Source of the DNA: Gemmobacter denitrificans
GTDB lineage: Bacteria > Pseudomonadota > Alphaproteobacteria > Rhodobacterales > Rhodobacteraceae
Direction: 5' to 3'
NCBI RefSeq assembly: GCF_036964905.1
Contig: NZ_JBALHR010000013.1
Coordinates: 1 to 64,000 of the forward strand
Length of the DNA: 64,000 bases
Shown: in pieces, positions 44,516-53,374 of the stretch
Position numbering within the stretch: the stretch's first letter is position 1
Layout of the letters: the number at the start of each line of letters is the position of its first letter
The notes under the pieces: model-generated
Seen by the model: only the letters and a program-made list of their open reading frames with translations
Databases searched by the model: none
What the model was told of the DNA's origin: nothing
Translations under genes and position numbers: made by a program

Positions 44516-45808
44516 TTACAACAAGGGCGTGACGGGAACCCGGCCGGCGAGCAGGTCGTCCATCAGGCCGGATTTCTGGAGGCGGAGTTTGTGTAGTTCT
44601 TTCTCCTCGGCGGATATGCGCACTTCAAACGCGTTGACTCGGCTCATAATCATCTGCTGCTCGTCAACAGTTGGGCTGAAACATTCGAATGACCTGATCT
44701 GCGACTGAGAGATATTCTTTTGCCCACTGCTTCCAGACATAGACTTCTCGATTTGCCGGACAATACAGTCTGAGGTCATCAGCAGCGCCAAGAAATCGTT
44801 GGTCATTTTTCTCTTGTCAGGCACCAACCGCAGAAGCTTGTCAGAAAGCATTAGCTTTGACTGGGTGTTCCGCACTTGCACGGTTTTGCCGACAAGTTCG
44901 GCGACGCCGTTTGCACGGGTAAGGATTACGTCACCGTCTTGGACCTCAAGAGCTGGTCGGGGCTTAAGGGCTGTCGGAAGAGTTTTTGCCTGTTGGTCAT
45001 CGTAGAAACCCCTCGTGACGGCGCTCACTTTCAGAACACCCCACTCCCCGGCTGCAGGCGGAGTTTCAATACATGCAGGACTCCAGCCGGAGTCGATGGA
45101 TGCAATTACATCGCCAAGGTTGGTGTAGTCCCACTCCTTCGGCAGCCAGCCGAGCGGGGTTTGGTGGTAGAGGTGGGGGGCCTCGGGCTGTGGGGGGCGG
45201 AGGTCGCCGTTCGCGTCGATGCCGCGGGTCAGCAGGTCATGCAGCAGCCCCTGCTTCATCGCCCGCAACTTGGCCACCACCGCCTCGGTCCCCCGGATCG
45301 CCACGTCAATCGTGTCGAGGATTTCGGCGATTTTGGACTGAATAGCCACAGCGGGGCTGGGAACCAGCCAGTTCAAGGTTTCACGAGGTGTCGCACGTGT
45401 GTGACTGTTGGTAGATCCAACAGCGACTTTCGCCAAGCGCTTGGAAAAGTAGCCGCTAGCAAAGTAAGCTTCCCAAAATTTCAGAACCTGATTGTCTGAT
45501 CGTGGCTCAAAACAGATAAACTCAGTTGACGCACAGGTGAAATCGCCGGGATCCGTCACGGATTTAACACGCGGCTTTCGCGGGTTCAGCTTCGATACGA
45601 GAATGCAGGGATTTGAAAGCCAGAACTTGTTGCTTTCGATTGTGCCTGAGGGTTCAGTCGCGGCCCCATGAAATTCATCATAAGCAGGAATACTGTAGTG
45701 CGTGAATAGCTTGCCGGGAAATGCCTTAGGAATGATCTGAGCGGTATTGATCCGGAACAGATCGCCAAGCGGAACAGCATTATCCAGTGGATTGGCTGTT
45801 TCAGACAT
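44516..45808 (-). CDS. hsdS: Type I restriction specificity subunit
   Basis: A 430-aa HsdS with two target-recognition domains (about 1-150 and 205-370) separated by the conserved helix AIQSKIAEILDTIDVAIRG, and a second helix at the C-terminus (AEEKELHKLRLQKSGLMDDLLAGRVPV). The helices keep the local high GC. The recognition domains, especially 44,640-44,990 and 45,350-45,720, are clearly AT-richer, which indicates exchange of these parts. It overlaps the hsdM stop by 8 bp. Confidence 0.93.
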   Translation of the reverse strand: MSETANPLDNAVPLGDLFRINTAQIIPKAFPGKLFTHYSIPAYDEFHGAATEPSGTIESNKFWLSNPCILVSKLNPRKPRVKSVTDPGDFTCASTEFICFEPRSDNQVLKFWEAYFASGYFSKRLAKVAVGSTNSHTRATPRETLNWLVPSPAVAIQSKIAEILDTIDVAIRGTEAVVAKLRAMKQGLLHDLLTRGIDANGDLRPPQPEAPHLYHQTPLGWLPKEWDYTNLGDVIASIDSGWSPACIETPPAAGEWGVLKVSAVTRGFYDDQQAKTLPTALKPRPALEVQDGDVILTRANGVAELVGKTVQVRNTQSKLMLSDKLLRLVPDKRKMTNDFLALLMTSDCIVRQIEKSMSGSSGQKNISQSQIRSFECFSPTVDEQQMIMSRVNAFEVRISAEEKELHKLRLQKSGLMDDLLAGRVPVTPLL

Positions 45809-48305
45809 ACCCCAACCCCTTCAGGAACCCGGCCAGCTTGCCCGTCGCCTCGGCCCGCGCGCCTTCGATCTCGGTCAGGGTCACGCGATACTTGTCCCAC
45901 CAGTTGTCAAACGCCGCCACGATCTGCCCGCGCTGTGCGGCGATGTAGCGGGTCAGGATCTTTTCCATGTCGTCATGCAGGATCTTCAGGATCAGCGCCG
46001 CAGCATCCGCCTCGGTCAGCCCGTCCACGGCCCCGTTGATTGCATCGGTGAATTGCGCATGCTTGGCCTTCAGCGTCTTCTTGACCTCGGCCAGTTCTTT
46101 TTTCCACCGCTTCACTTGCGCCTCGTCCACGGGTTCGGCGTCGTCCTCCTCTTCCTCGCCCTCCTCGGGCGTGGCGGTCGCGGCCTTGATCTTGGTGTCA
46201 AGTTCCGCCTTGCGCGCCTCCAGTTCCGCAATCTCGCGCACGAAACCGCCCATCAGGAAGCTGACCAGCTTGTGGTCCAGCGGGCTTTCCTTGTGGCCCT
46301 TGTCCTCCAGCGCGGTGACGATGGAGGTGCGCCAGGCATCGACCACGCCCCGGCTGTCGCGCGCCATGAGGGTGAGGAAATCGAACCGCGATGCCTGCCA
46401 GAACTGCGCGATGATGCCCCGCACGGTGAAGGGGTCGAGCATGGCCAGCCCTTCGAGCGTTTCGGAAAAGCTGGACAGGAGTTCATCGCGGAGCTTGATG
46501 AGGGCGGCGGCCTGATCGGCCCCGGCCAGCGCGACGATCCCATCCTGATGCGCGGCCCACCAGACGTTGAAGGCGGCTCGGATTTCCGCCTCGCGCGCTT
46601 GCAGACCCGCGTTGGCCTCAACGGCCGGTTTCAGGTCAGATTTCGCGGTCAGGTGCGGGGCGAAGTCGAGGTATCGGTCATCGCGTGGCACCAGCAGGTC
46701 CATCGGGTTCAGCCCATGGGCGCGGAACAGGTCGGCCTTCGCCGCGACCTCGGCCTTCGGGATGCCGCCCACCAGATGCGCGCGCACGTCATGCGGTTCG
46801 GGCGGCGGCGCGTTATCGGCATAGCGGCGGATGTTCAGGTTGAAATCGTTGTCGCGCAGGGTGTCGATGTCGACGATGGTCGAAAAGCCGGGGATCTCGC
46901 GGTATTCCTCGAAGGTCGTGACGATCTTTTCGATGTGCTCGGGCATGAGGTGGTTCTGCGCCCGGCCTTCGAAATATTCGCGGTCGGCGTTGATGAAGAG
47001 GATCTTGCCCTGCCGGTCCTTCGGCTTGCCCGAGACAAGGTTCGCGCCGTTATGGACGCGCTGGCGCAGGACAATGACGCAGGCCGGGATGCCGGTGCCG
47101 TAGAAAAGCTGGGGGCCGAGGCCGATGATCGCCTCGATCTGGTCCTGTTCGATGATCCTCTGGCGGATCTTGCCCTCATCGCCCCCGCGGAACAGCACGC
47201 CGTGGGGCATGACGGTGGCGATCATGCCGCCGTCACGCGTGACGTGCAGCATGTGCTGGAGGAACATGAGGTCAGCCTTCTTGGCGCCGCGCGGAACCTC
47301 GTGGAAGAAGCGTTCGGGGAACTTGGGCTGCCACGTGTATTCGCCAGACCGGTCCTTGTCCTTTGACCCCCAGGGGAGGGAGAAGGGCGGATTGGTCAGG
47401 ATGCGGTCGAACCGGCGCAGTTCGCCATTCTCGACATGCTGGGGTTCGCCCAGAGTATCCTCGTTGCGCAAGTCGGCGCTGCTGATCCCGTGGAGCAGCA
47501 TGTTCATCTTGGCGATAGACCAGACGGTGCCCGCGTTTTCCTGCCCAAAGAGGTTGGCCTTGCGCCCATCCTGTCCGTGTTCGTCAATGTAATCCTTGGC
47601 CGCGATCAGCATGCCACCCGACCCGCAGCAGGGGTCATAGATGTCATGTTCAAGGGTCGGCTTCAGGAGGCGCACCATCATCCTGACAACAGACCGGGGG
47701 GTGTAGAACTCCCCGCCCTTCTTGCCGGCTGAGTCGGCGAATTCGGCGATCAGGTATTCGTAGGCGGCGCCAAGCAGATCCGGGAATTCGAAGTCCTCGT
47801 TCCGAAGGCGGATTTCCCCGAAATGGGTAATCAGCTGGCGCAGCTTCTGGTCGCTGATCTTGCTCTGGCCGACCTTGCGGGTGAAGTCGATGTGGTCGAG
47901 AACGCCTTCAAGGGCGATGTTCTCGGATTCGATGCCACCGAGGGCCTTGTTCAGCTTGTCGCCGATGTTCTCATGGGCTTCATCGACAAGGAAGGTAAAC
48001 CGGGATTGCGGTGGAACCCAGAACGTGCCGCTGCGACCATACCAGACCTTGTTCTCGGCATCTTCTGCGGCCTGTTCAGGCGCGATGCCGTTCCCGATGC
48101 GCTTTTCGATAACCCCCTGCCGGGCCTGCTCGAAAACGTCGGAACAGCGCTTCAGAAACAGCATCCCGAAGATGTATTCCTTGAACTCCGAGGCATCCAT
48201 TTTCCCCCGAAGGATATCGGCGGCTGCAAAGAGGTGCCGCTCAAGTTGGGCAAGCGTCAGGGGCATTTGATTTTTCTCACGGTCTTTTGCTGCAGGTTGG
48301 GCCAT
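45801..48305 (-). CDS. hsdM: Type I restriction methyltransferase subunit
   Basis: An 834-aa N6-adenine methyltransferase. The N-terminal helical part begins LTLAQLERHLFAAADILRGKMDASE. SAM motif I is DPCCGSGGML and motif IV is TNPPFSLPWG. The C-terminal 200 residues are an extension with an acidic and lysine-rich coiled region (EEGEEEEDDAEP). This is longer than classical HsdM. An ATG at 48266 matches homologue starts as well as 48305. It is 70 bp downstream of the YhaN-like gene, so it may be read from that operon or from a promoter within those 70 bp. Confidence 0.93.
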   Translation of the reverse strand: MAQPAAKDREKNQMPLTLAQLERHLFAAADILRGKMDASEFKEYIFGMLFLKRCSDVFEQARQGVIEKRIGNGIAPEQAAEDAENKVWYGRSGTFWVPPQSRFTFLVDEAHENIGDKLNKALGGIESENIALEGVLDHIDFTRKVGQSKISDQKLRQLITHFGEIRLRNEDFEFPDLLGAAYEYLIAEFADSAGKKGGEFYTPRSVVRMMVRLLKPTLEHDIYDPCCGSGGMLIAAKDYIDEHGQDGRKANLFGQENAGTVWSIAKMNMLLHGISSADLRNEDTLGEPQHVENGELRRFDRILTNPPFSLPWGSKDKDRSGEYTWQPKFPERFFHEVPRGAKKADLMFLQHMLHVTRDGGMIATVMPHGVLFRGGDEGKIRQRIIEQDQIEAIIGLGPQLFYGTGIPACVIVLRQRVHNGANLVSGKPKDRQGKILFINADREYFEGRAQNHLMPEHIEKIVTTFEEYREIPGFSTIVDIDTLRDNDFNLNIRRYADNAPPPEPHDVRAHLVGGIPKAEVAAKADLFRAHGLNPMDLLVPRDDRYLDFAPHLTAKSDLKPAVEANAGLQAREAEIRAAFNVWWAAHQDGIVALAGADQAAALIKLRDELLSSFSETLEGLAMLDPFTVRGIIAQFWQASRFDFLTLMARDSRGVVDAWRTSIVTALEDKGHKESPLDHKLVSFLMGGFVREIAELEARKAELDTKIKAATATPEEGEEEEDDAEPVDEAQVKRWKKELAEVKKTLKAKHAQFTDAINGAVDGLTEADAAALILKILHDDMEKILTRYIAAQRGQIVAAFDNWWDKYRVTLTEIEGARAEATGKLAGFLKGLGYV

Positions 48306-48374
48306 CAGGCTGTTTAATACAACCGCTAAGCACTTGGTGATCTTTGATTAACCTGATGTTTTGCCCTTCTGCCG

Positions 48375-50981
48375 TCATATGTCCTCCAGCGCGACCTCGG
48401 CACGTTCCCCACCAAGTGCCGCAAAGGCTCTTTGGCGGCAGGTGAGGACCAGGATCTGCTGGTCGCGCGCGGTGCGGTGGAGGGCGTCGAACATCGCCTC
48501 GATCCGGTCGTCGTCGGAATGGACGAGCGCGTCGTCAAGGATAACGGGGACGGAGCGACCGGAGGCGGCAAAGAGGCGGGCGAAGGCAAGACGCGTCAGG
48601 ATTGCCACCTGTTCGCGGGTGCCGCCCGAGAGGATCTCCAGCGCCTCGGGCTGGCCGTTGCGGGTCAGCGTTGCGGGGAGCAGGCTTGTATCGTCGATGG
48701 TCAGCTGCGCGCCGGGGTGCAGGATCGCCAGCAGCGGCTGCAACTCGCGCAGCACGGGGCCGAAATAGGCGTCGCGCGCCTTTGTCCGCGCCTCGTCCAG
48801 CGCGCGTTTCAGCCGGGTCAGGGCGCGGACCTCGGAATCGTAGCGCGCGGCGCGGGCCTCGGCCTCGGCGCGGTCACCGGCGATTGTGGCCAGCCGTTCC
48901 TCGATCCCCTCCTCGGCCAGCGCGGCGATGGTGGCGTTCAGGCTCGCCAGTTCCTCGCGCGCCTTCTGTTCGGCGGCGCGGGCCTGATCGACGGCGCCTT
49001 TTGCACGGGTCAGCCGGGCCTCGGCGGTGGCCAGGTCGGGGGCGGCGGCGCGCAGGGTTTCCAGCGCGCGGGCGGCGGTGGTGACGGCATCGGCCAGCGC
49101 CGGTTCGCGGGCCTTCAGATCGGCGATGCGGGCGGCAAGGGTGGCCGGATCGCCCGCCTCGGACAGGGCGGCCGCCAGGTGCCGGTCGGCGCTTGCCCGG
49201 TTGGCCTCCGCCGCCGCGCGCGCCTCGCCCGCCTGAACCGACAGGTCATGCGCGGCCTTGGTCGCGGCGCGGGCGGACTGTTCAGCGGCCTCGGCCTGCG
49301 CCAGCGCCGCCGCCACGCTGGCGGCATCCCCGGTCGCCTCGGGGGCGTCGGCGGCCAGCGTTTCGGCCCGTGCAAGCGCCGTGCGCAGCGCATCCAGACC
49401 CTCGGGCGCGACCTCGGCCAGCAGGGCGGCGGCCTGTTTCGCCTCGGCCTCCAGCCGCTGCGCCTCGGCCCATTGCGCGCGCGTGGCGGGCAGACTTTCC
49501 GCCTGCGCCTCGGCCAGAAGGCGGGCAAGCGCCTGTTCGGCCTGGGCAATGCCGTCGCCGCTGCGCGCGGCAACCGGGTCGATCCGCAGGCTGCCGAAGC
49601 CTGGCAAGGTCAGATCGGTGACAGTCAGGATCGGCACCGGGCCATCGGGCAAGGCCGCGCCGTTCAGCATGGCGGGGGCACCATCAGGACGGGCCTCGAT
49701 GGTCACCGCCTGCGCCTCGGCCCGCGCGCGGGCCAGGTCGAGGGCGGATTGCGCCTTGTCGGCGGCCTCGATCATCCGGGCGGTCACGGTGATCCGCGCC
49801 CGCTGCGCGCGGGTCTGGTCGAGGCTCGTTTGCAACCCTGTCGCGCGGTCGAGGCGGCGTTGCAGGTCCTCGGCCTGTGCCTTGGCGGCCTGCGCGGTCT
49901 CGGCCCGGGTCGCGGCCTGCAACCGGGACCGCAGGTCGCAGGTCTGGTGCGCAAGCGCCTCGGCGGCCCCGGTCGCGGCGCGGTCGCGCTGGCCAAGGTC
50001 ATCGGCACGGACGCGGGCGGCGGCAGCGGCGTCATCCGCCTTTGCCAGCGCGGTCTGCGCAGCGGCCACGCGGGCGGCAAGGGTCTCCGCCGCCGCGATC
50101 TCCTGCCGCAGGCGGTCGGCATCAAGCCGGGCAAGGCGCAAGGCGGTTTCGGCCTGCGTGACCTGCGCCTGATGCGCCAGCGCCGCCTGATGCGCGGCCT
50201 GCGCGTCCGTCAGCGCCTGCGCGCGGGCGGCGGCATCGGCGGGATCGGTCAGGCGGGTCAGCGTGCGGTTCACCTCGGTCCGCCGGGCCAGATCGCCCGA
50301 AAGCCGCTCGGCCCGCGGGCGCAGCACCGCCTCTTCCGCCGCCAGCGCCGCCGCCTCGTCCAGTGCCCGCGCCCATTCGCCCCCCGCCTTGGGGCGCCGC
50401 GTGGCGGTCGCCAGCTTCGCCAACGCCTCGGCCACGCGGTCGATCACCGCATCCATTCGCCGCCCGCCGGTCATCAGGTCGATCTCGCCCGCGACCGAGG
50501 ACAGAAGGTCGCGCCGGGCCGTCAGGTCACGCTCCTTCTCGCGCTTGTCGTCGGATTCGAGCCCCATCAGCCCCTGCCGCACCCACAGAAGGCCCGAAGG
50601 CCCCGCCAGCCCGCCGCCCATCAGCCGGTCGATCCAGGCCTCCGCCTCGTCCGCCTGGGCGATCAGGCGGCCTGTGGCGTCCAGAACCTGCGCCTGCGGC
50701 TTGCTGATCCAGCGTTTGGCGATGCGGAACCGGCCTTCGGGCAACTCCACCTCCACTGCCGCCTCGGGCGCGCCCCCGGCATGGGGTTGCAGCGCCTTGA
50801 TGGCGGCGTTCCGGCTGCCGTAGCGTTCAAAGAACACCGCATGGATCGCGTCGAAAAAGGTGGATTTGCCGAATTCGTTGGGTTCGGACAGCACGGTGAT
50901 GCCGTCGCCGATGCCGGACAGCCGCGCGCGTTTGCCCGCGAAACGGCGAACGTTGGTCAGCTCGATGCTGCGCAGCCTCAT
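48375..50981 (-). CDS. YhaN/SbcC-like AAA ATPase
   Basis: An 868-aa SMC/Rad50-type ATPase. The N-terminal half-site has Walker A LSEPNEFGKSTFFDA. A very alanine-rich coiled coil runs from about 170 to 720. The C-terminal half-site has the signature LSGGTREQVAILTRLAFARL and Walker B VPVILDDALVHSDDDR. The pattern is closer to the YhaN group than to classical SbcC. It overlaps the nuclease gene start (ATGA at 50978-50981), so the two form a nuclease-ATPase complex that trims or senses DNA ends. Confidence 0.88.
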   Translation of the reverse strand: MRLRSIELTNVRRFAGKRARLSGIGDGITVLSEPNEFGKSTFFDAIHAVFFERYGSRNAAIKALQPHAGGAPEAAVEVELPEGRFRIAKRWISKPQAQVLDATGRLIAQADEAEAWIDRLMGGGLAGPSGLLWVRQGLMGLESDDKREKERDLTARRDLLSSVAGEIDLMTGGRRMDAVIDRVAEALAKLATATRRPKAGGEWARALDEAAALAAEEAVLRPRAERLSGDLARRTEVNRTLTRLTDPADAAARAQALTDAQAAHQAALAHQAQVTQAETALRLARLDADRLRQEIAAAETLAARVAAAQTALAKADDAAAAARVRADDLGQRDRAATGAAEALAHQTCDLRSRLQAATRAETAQAAKAQAEDLQRRLDRATGLQTSLDQTRAQRARITVTARMIEAADKAQSALDLARARAEAQAVTIEARPDGAPAMLNGAALPDGPVPILTVTDLTLPGFGSLRIDPVAARSGDGIAQAEQALARLLAEAQAESLPATRAQWAEAQRLEAEAKQAAALLAEVAPEGLDALRTALARAETLAADAPEATGDAASVAAALAQAEAAEQSARAATKAAHDLSVQAGEARAAAEANRASADRHLAAALSEAGDPATLAARIADLKAREPALADAVTTAARALETLRAAAPDLATAEARLTRAKGAVDQARAAEQKAREELASLNATIAALAEEGIEERLATIAGDRAEAEARAARYDSEVRALTRLKRALDEARTKARDAYFGPVLRELQPLLAILHPGAQLTIDDTSLLPATLTRNGQPEALEILSGGTREQVAILTRLAFARLFAASGRSVPVILDDALVHSDDDRIEAMFDALHRTARDQQILVLTCRQRAFAALGGERAEVALEDI

Positions 50982-52093
50982 GCCCGCACCTCCTGCGTCA
51001 GGGCATAAAGCCGGGCAAGGGCGGCCTGGGCGGTGTCGCGGTCCGCCTGGTTGAGGGCGGCATCCCCGGCCTCGGCCAGCAGCACCTCGGCCGCCTGACG
51101 CAGCGCGCCCGCCCGGTCAATCTGGTCCAGGTCTTCGGGCAGCGCCTCGACCGCCAGCGCGGACAGATCGGCGGCGAACCAGCCGAAATCGGGGGCGCGG
51201 GCGGCGAGGCCAGCTTCCAGCGCGGCGCAGTCGGCCAGCGGCAGGCGCCCGGTGACCGTGATCCGCATCAGATGATCCCGCACGCGGGAAGTGGGCAAGG
51301 CGGCGGCAAGGCGCGCGGCCACATCCTCGCCCGGCAACAGGTCCAGCGCCGGGCGCATCCAGCGGAAATGGGCCGTTTCCACCGGCGTCACCTGTGCAGG
51401 GCCGTCCAGCGTGACCAGCAGCGCCCGCCCCGGCGCGTCATGCTTGAACCCGTCGGGTTCCGGCGTGCCGGGATACCAGGTGGCGGGCGTCACCTGCATC
51501 TGCCCGTGCCAGTCGCCAAGGGCGAGGTAGTCAAGGCCCGAGCGCACGGCCCGGTCAGGCGGGATGATGCCGGTCGCCCCTTCCTCGCCGGAAAAATCCG
51601 TGATCGCGCCGTGGCCAAGGCCGATGCGCCGCGCGCCTTCGGGGGTCGGGGCCGCCATCGCCTCGGTCAGGTCGCGGCCGGGGCGGCGCTGCGTGCAAGG
51701 CGCGGGCAGGAGCCAGTGGCCGGGGGCCAGTTCCACCGGCGCGTCATCGGTGATCGCGCGCAGGTTCGCGGTCGCGTCCTGTGCGATGCGCCGCCAGAGT
51801 TCGGATGCCGCAAGGCTGTCATGGTTGCCGGGCAGCAGGACCCAGGTCAGATCGCCTTCTTCCCCCATCGCGCGCAGGGCCTGCCGCAGCGTCTCGGGCG
51901 CGGGGGTTTCGGCGTCGAACGTATCGCCCGCCAGCAGCACCACCCCGGCCCCGCCCGCCCGCGCGGCCTGCGCCAGCCGGGCAATCGCCCCATGCCGCGC
52001 CTCGCGCAACCTGTGCCGGATGCCTTCGGGGTAACCGCCGAAGGCGCGGCCCAGATGCAGGTCGGAAGAGTGAAGAAACCGGAATGCGTTCAT
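50978..52093 (-). CDS. YhaO/SbcD-like metallophosphoesterase
   Basis: A 371-aa Mre11-type exonuclease. Metal ligands are seen in RFLHSSDLHLGR (D, H), LLAGDTFDAE (D), LLPGNHDSLA (N-H), and GHGAITDF plus LALGDWHGQM (H residues). The C-terminal cap is alanine-rich. It acts with the ATPase encoded just downstream. An unknown gene starts the operon 64 bp upstream. Confidence 0.9.
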   Translation of the reverse strand: MNAFRFLHSSDLHLGRAFGGYPEGIRHRLREARHGAIARLAQAARAGGAGVVLLAGDTFDAETPAPETLRQALRAMGEEGDLTWVLLPGNHDSLAASELWRRIAQDATANLRAITDDAPVELAPGHWLLPAPCTQRRPGRDLTEAMAAPTPEGARRIGLGHGAITDFSGEEGATGIIPPDRAVRSGLDYLALGDWHGQMQVTPATWYPGTPEPDGFKHDAPGRALLVTLDGPAQVTPVETAHFRWMRPALDLLPGEDVAARLAAALPTSRVRDHLMRITVTGRLPLADCAALEAGLAARAPDFGWFAADLSALAVEALPEDLDQIDRAGALRQAAEVLLAEAGDAALNQADRDTAQAALARLYALTQEVRA

Positions 52094-52157
52094 GCCTGAG
52101 CTGCCTTTGCCCTTGTCCCAACCTTGCCGGGAAATCCCGCCCGATCAACCCCTTGCC

Positions 52158-52871
52158 TCATGCCATCCGGCAGGCGGGATCATCCTTCCAGCGCAGCCAG
52201 ACGGTCGGGCGCATCTCGGCCTCGGAGAGGAAGGTGCGGGCGGAAAAGACCGGCAGGCGCCCGCAGCCGTTGGACAGCCCCCAGTCCGGGTCCAGCGCCA
52301 TCTCGTCATGGCCTCCGGCCCAGAGGCCCGGCGAGGCGGCAGGGTAGTATTCGTCGCCCGCCTCCTCGATCCGGGCCGCACGATCCCAGCCGCGGAAGAT
52401 GGCCTGCGCCTCGGCATCGACCTGCGGCAGTAGCGCGTTCTGAAGGTCGATGTCGGACCGTTCCACCAGCCGCTCCAACGCATGGGCGCAGAAGCTGACG
52501 GCGGACAGCCGCAAGCCGAGGATCGGGCCCACCATCCCGACCCGGGCGCGCAGATAGATCAGCCCGGTTTCGTGGAACACCGTCGCGCCTTCGACCCGGG
52601 CCTCTACCGCGCGCACGGCACGGGTGATCAGGCTCAGCCCCTTGCCGCCGGGCGCCATCGCCACGCGCACCACACCGGGGCGGCCCTTAAGCCGAAGGGC
52701 AAGGCGTTCCACCGCCTTGGCGTTGGGGCGCAGGCCTGCCGCAATGCGGAACAGGCCCGGCATGTCGGAGGCGGCGCGGTCGGCCATGGCGATGGTTTGC
52801 CGCGCAAGGCCCCTCTTGAGCGAGGTGCGAAGCGCGGGCGAACAGGCAAAGGCGGCGTGGTTCATCTGCAT
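52158..52871 (-). CDS. Hypothetical protein heading the YhaO/YhaN unit
   Basis: 237 aa from the ATG at 52871 (or 235 from 52865); the longer upstream frame runs over the divergent regulator. It has an N-terminal helical region (SLKRGLARQTIAMADRAA), a middle with strands (GVVRVAMAPGGKGLSLI), and a C-terminus with HALERLVERSDIDLQNALLPQ. No family is recognised. It is divergent from the truncated WYL regulator, so its operon (this gene, YhaO-like, YhaN-like, and perhaps hsdMSR) was probably under that regulator. Confidence 0.6.
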   Translation of the reverse strand: MQMNHAAFACSPALRTSLKRGLARQTIAMADRAASDMPGLFRIAAGLRPNAKAVERLALRLKGRPGVVRVAMAPGGKGLSLITRAVRAVEARVEGATVFHETGLIYLRARVGMVGPILGLRLSAVSFCAHALERLVERSDIDLQNALLPQVDAEAQAIFRGWDRAARIEEAGDEYYPAASPGLWAGGHDEMALDPDWGLSNGCGRLPVFSARTFLSEAEMRPTVWLRWKDDPACRMA

Positions 52872-52964
52872 CGGTCGGCTCCCTGTGGCGCGGATCGTGG
52901 TAAAGGAATCGTCAACAGCCTCACCCTGCGGCATAAGGGTGGCAAATCCTGACAGGGTGCTGCG

Positions 52965-53265
52965 ATGTCCTTCCAGAAAGCCGCCGACTTGCTCCGCCTC
53001 GCGGAACTGGCGACCGCCCGCTATCTGGGCGTGTCGCTGACCGAGATCGAGGCGGAGTTCGGCGTCGACCGCCGCACCGCGCAGCGGATGACCAAGGCGC
53101 TGGAGGAGATGTTCCCCCATTGCATTACAAGGGTGGATGACGACCGCCGCAAGTTCTGGAAGCTGCGCGCCGAGGATGCCCGGCTGATGCTGGCCCAGGG
53201 CATCCGCGACAGCGAGTTGGCGGCGCTGGAACTGGCCATTCGCCGCGCAGATCGCGAAGGACTGG
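52965..53265 (+). pseudogene. WYL-domain regulator 2, N-terminal fragment fused to phage DNA
   Basis: Residues 1 to about 100 of the frame are the winged HTH and linker of a WYL regulator (MSFQKAADLLRLAELATARY, FGVDRRTAQRMTKALEE), closely matching the N-terminus of the regulator at 39354. At about residue 100 (ADREGL) the regulator homology stops and tail-tube sequence begins without a frame break. The WYL ligand domain (about 220 residues) is missing. The frame continues to 53558 only as a chance extension. The DNA-binding part might still be made and bind without signal control. Confidence 0.8.
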
Positions 53266-53373
53266 TGTCCTATTCAAACAACCTCGACCGGATCGAGACG
53301 ATCCGCAACGACGGCCTTCTCGAAGGGCTCGACCCATCGATGGCCGCTCTCACGGGATCGATCGAAGCCCGCT
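53265..53373 (+). pseudogene. Phage tail tube protein, C-terminal piece
   Basis: The in-frame continuation of the WYL fragment reads SYSNNLDRIETIRNDG, then DPSMAALTGSIEARF. This is the C-terminal region of the GTA-like phage tail-tube protein, where NNLDRIETIR-x-DG and ALTGxIxxRF are conserved. The matching N-terminal codons are at 3810-3906 in this window. The piece stops at about 53373, where tail-tip sequence in another frame starts. Confidence 0.75.
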
Positions 53374-53374
53374 T

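Noticed and set aside
42143..44596. 817-codon plus-strand frame opposite hsdR
   Set aside because: Antisense shadow of a high-GC gene; HsdR nuclease and helicase motifs are on the minus strand.
48432..51008. 858-codon plus-strand frame opposite the YhaN-like gene
   Set aside because: It is an antisense shadow of a GC-rich, alanine-rich coding sequence. The composition (Gly/Arg/Gln-rich) is not protein-like and the opposite strand has clear ATPase motifs.
27959..53265. BREX, DISARM or Zorya system in the defence island
   Set aside because: None of the hallmark genes (PglZ, BrxC, DrmA/B pair, ZorA/B) is present; the helicases and methyltransferases are explained by McrBC, TM0106-type and Hsd families.
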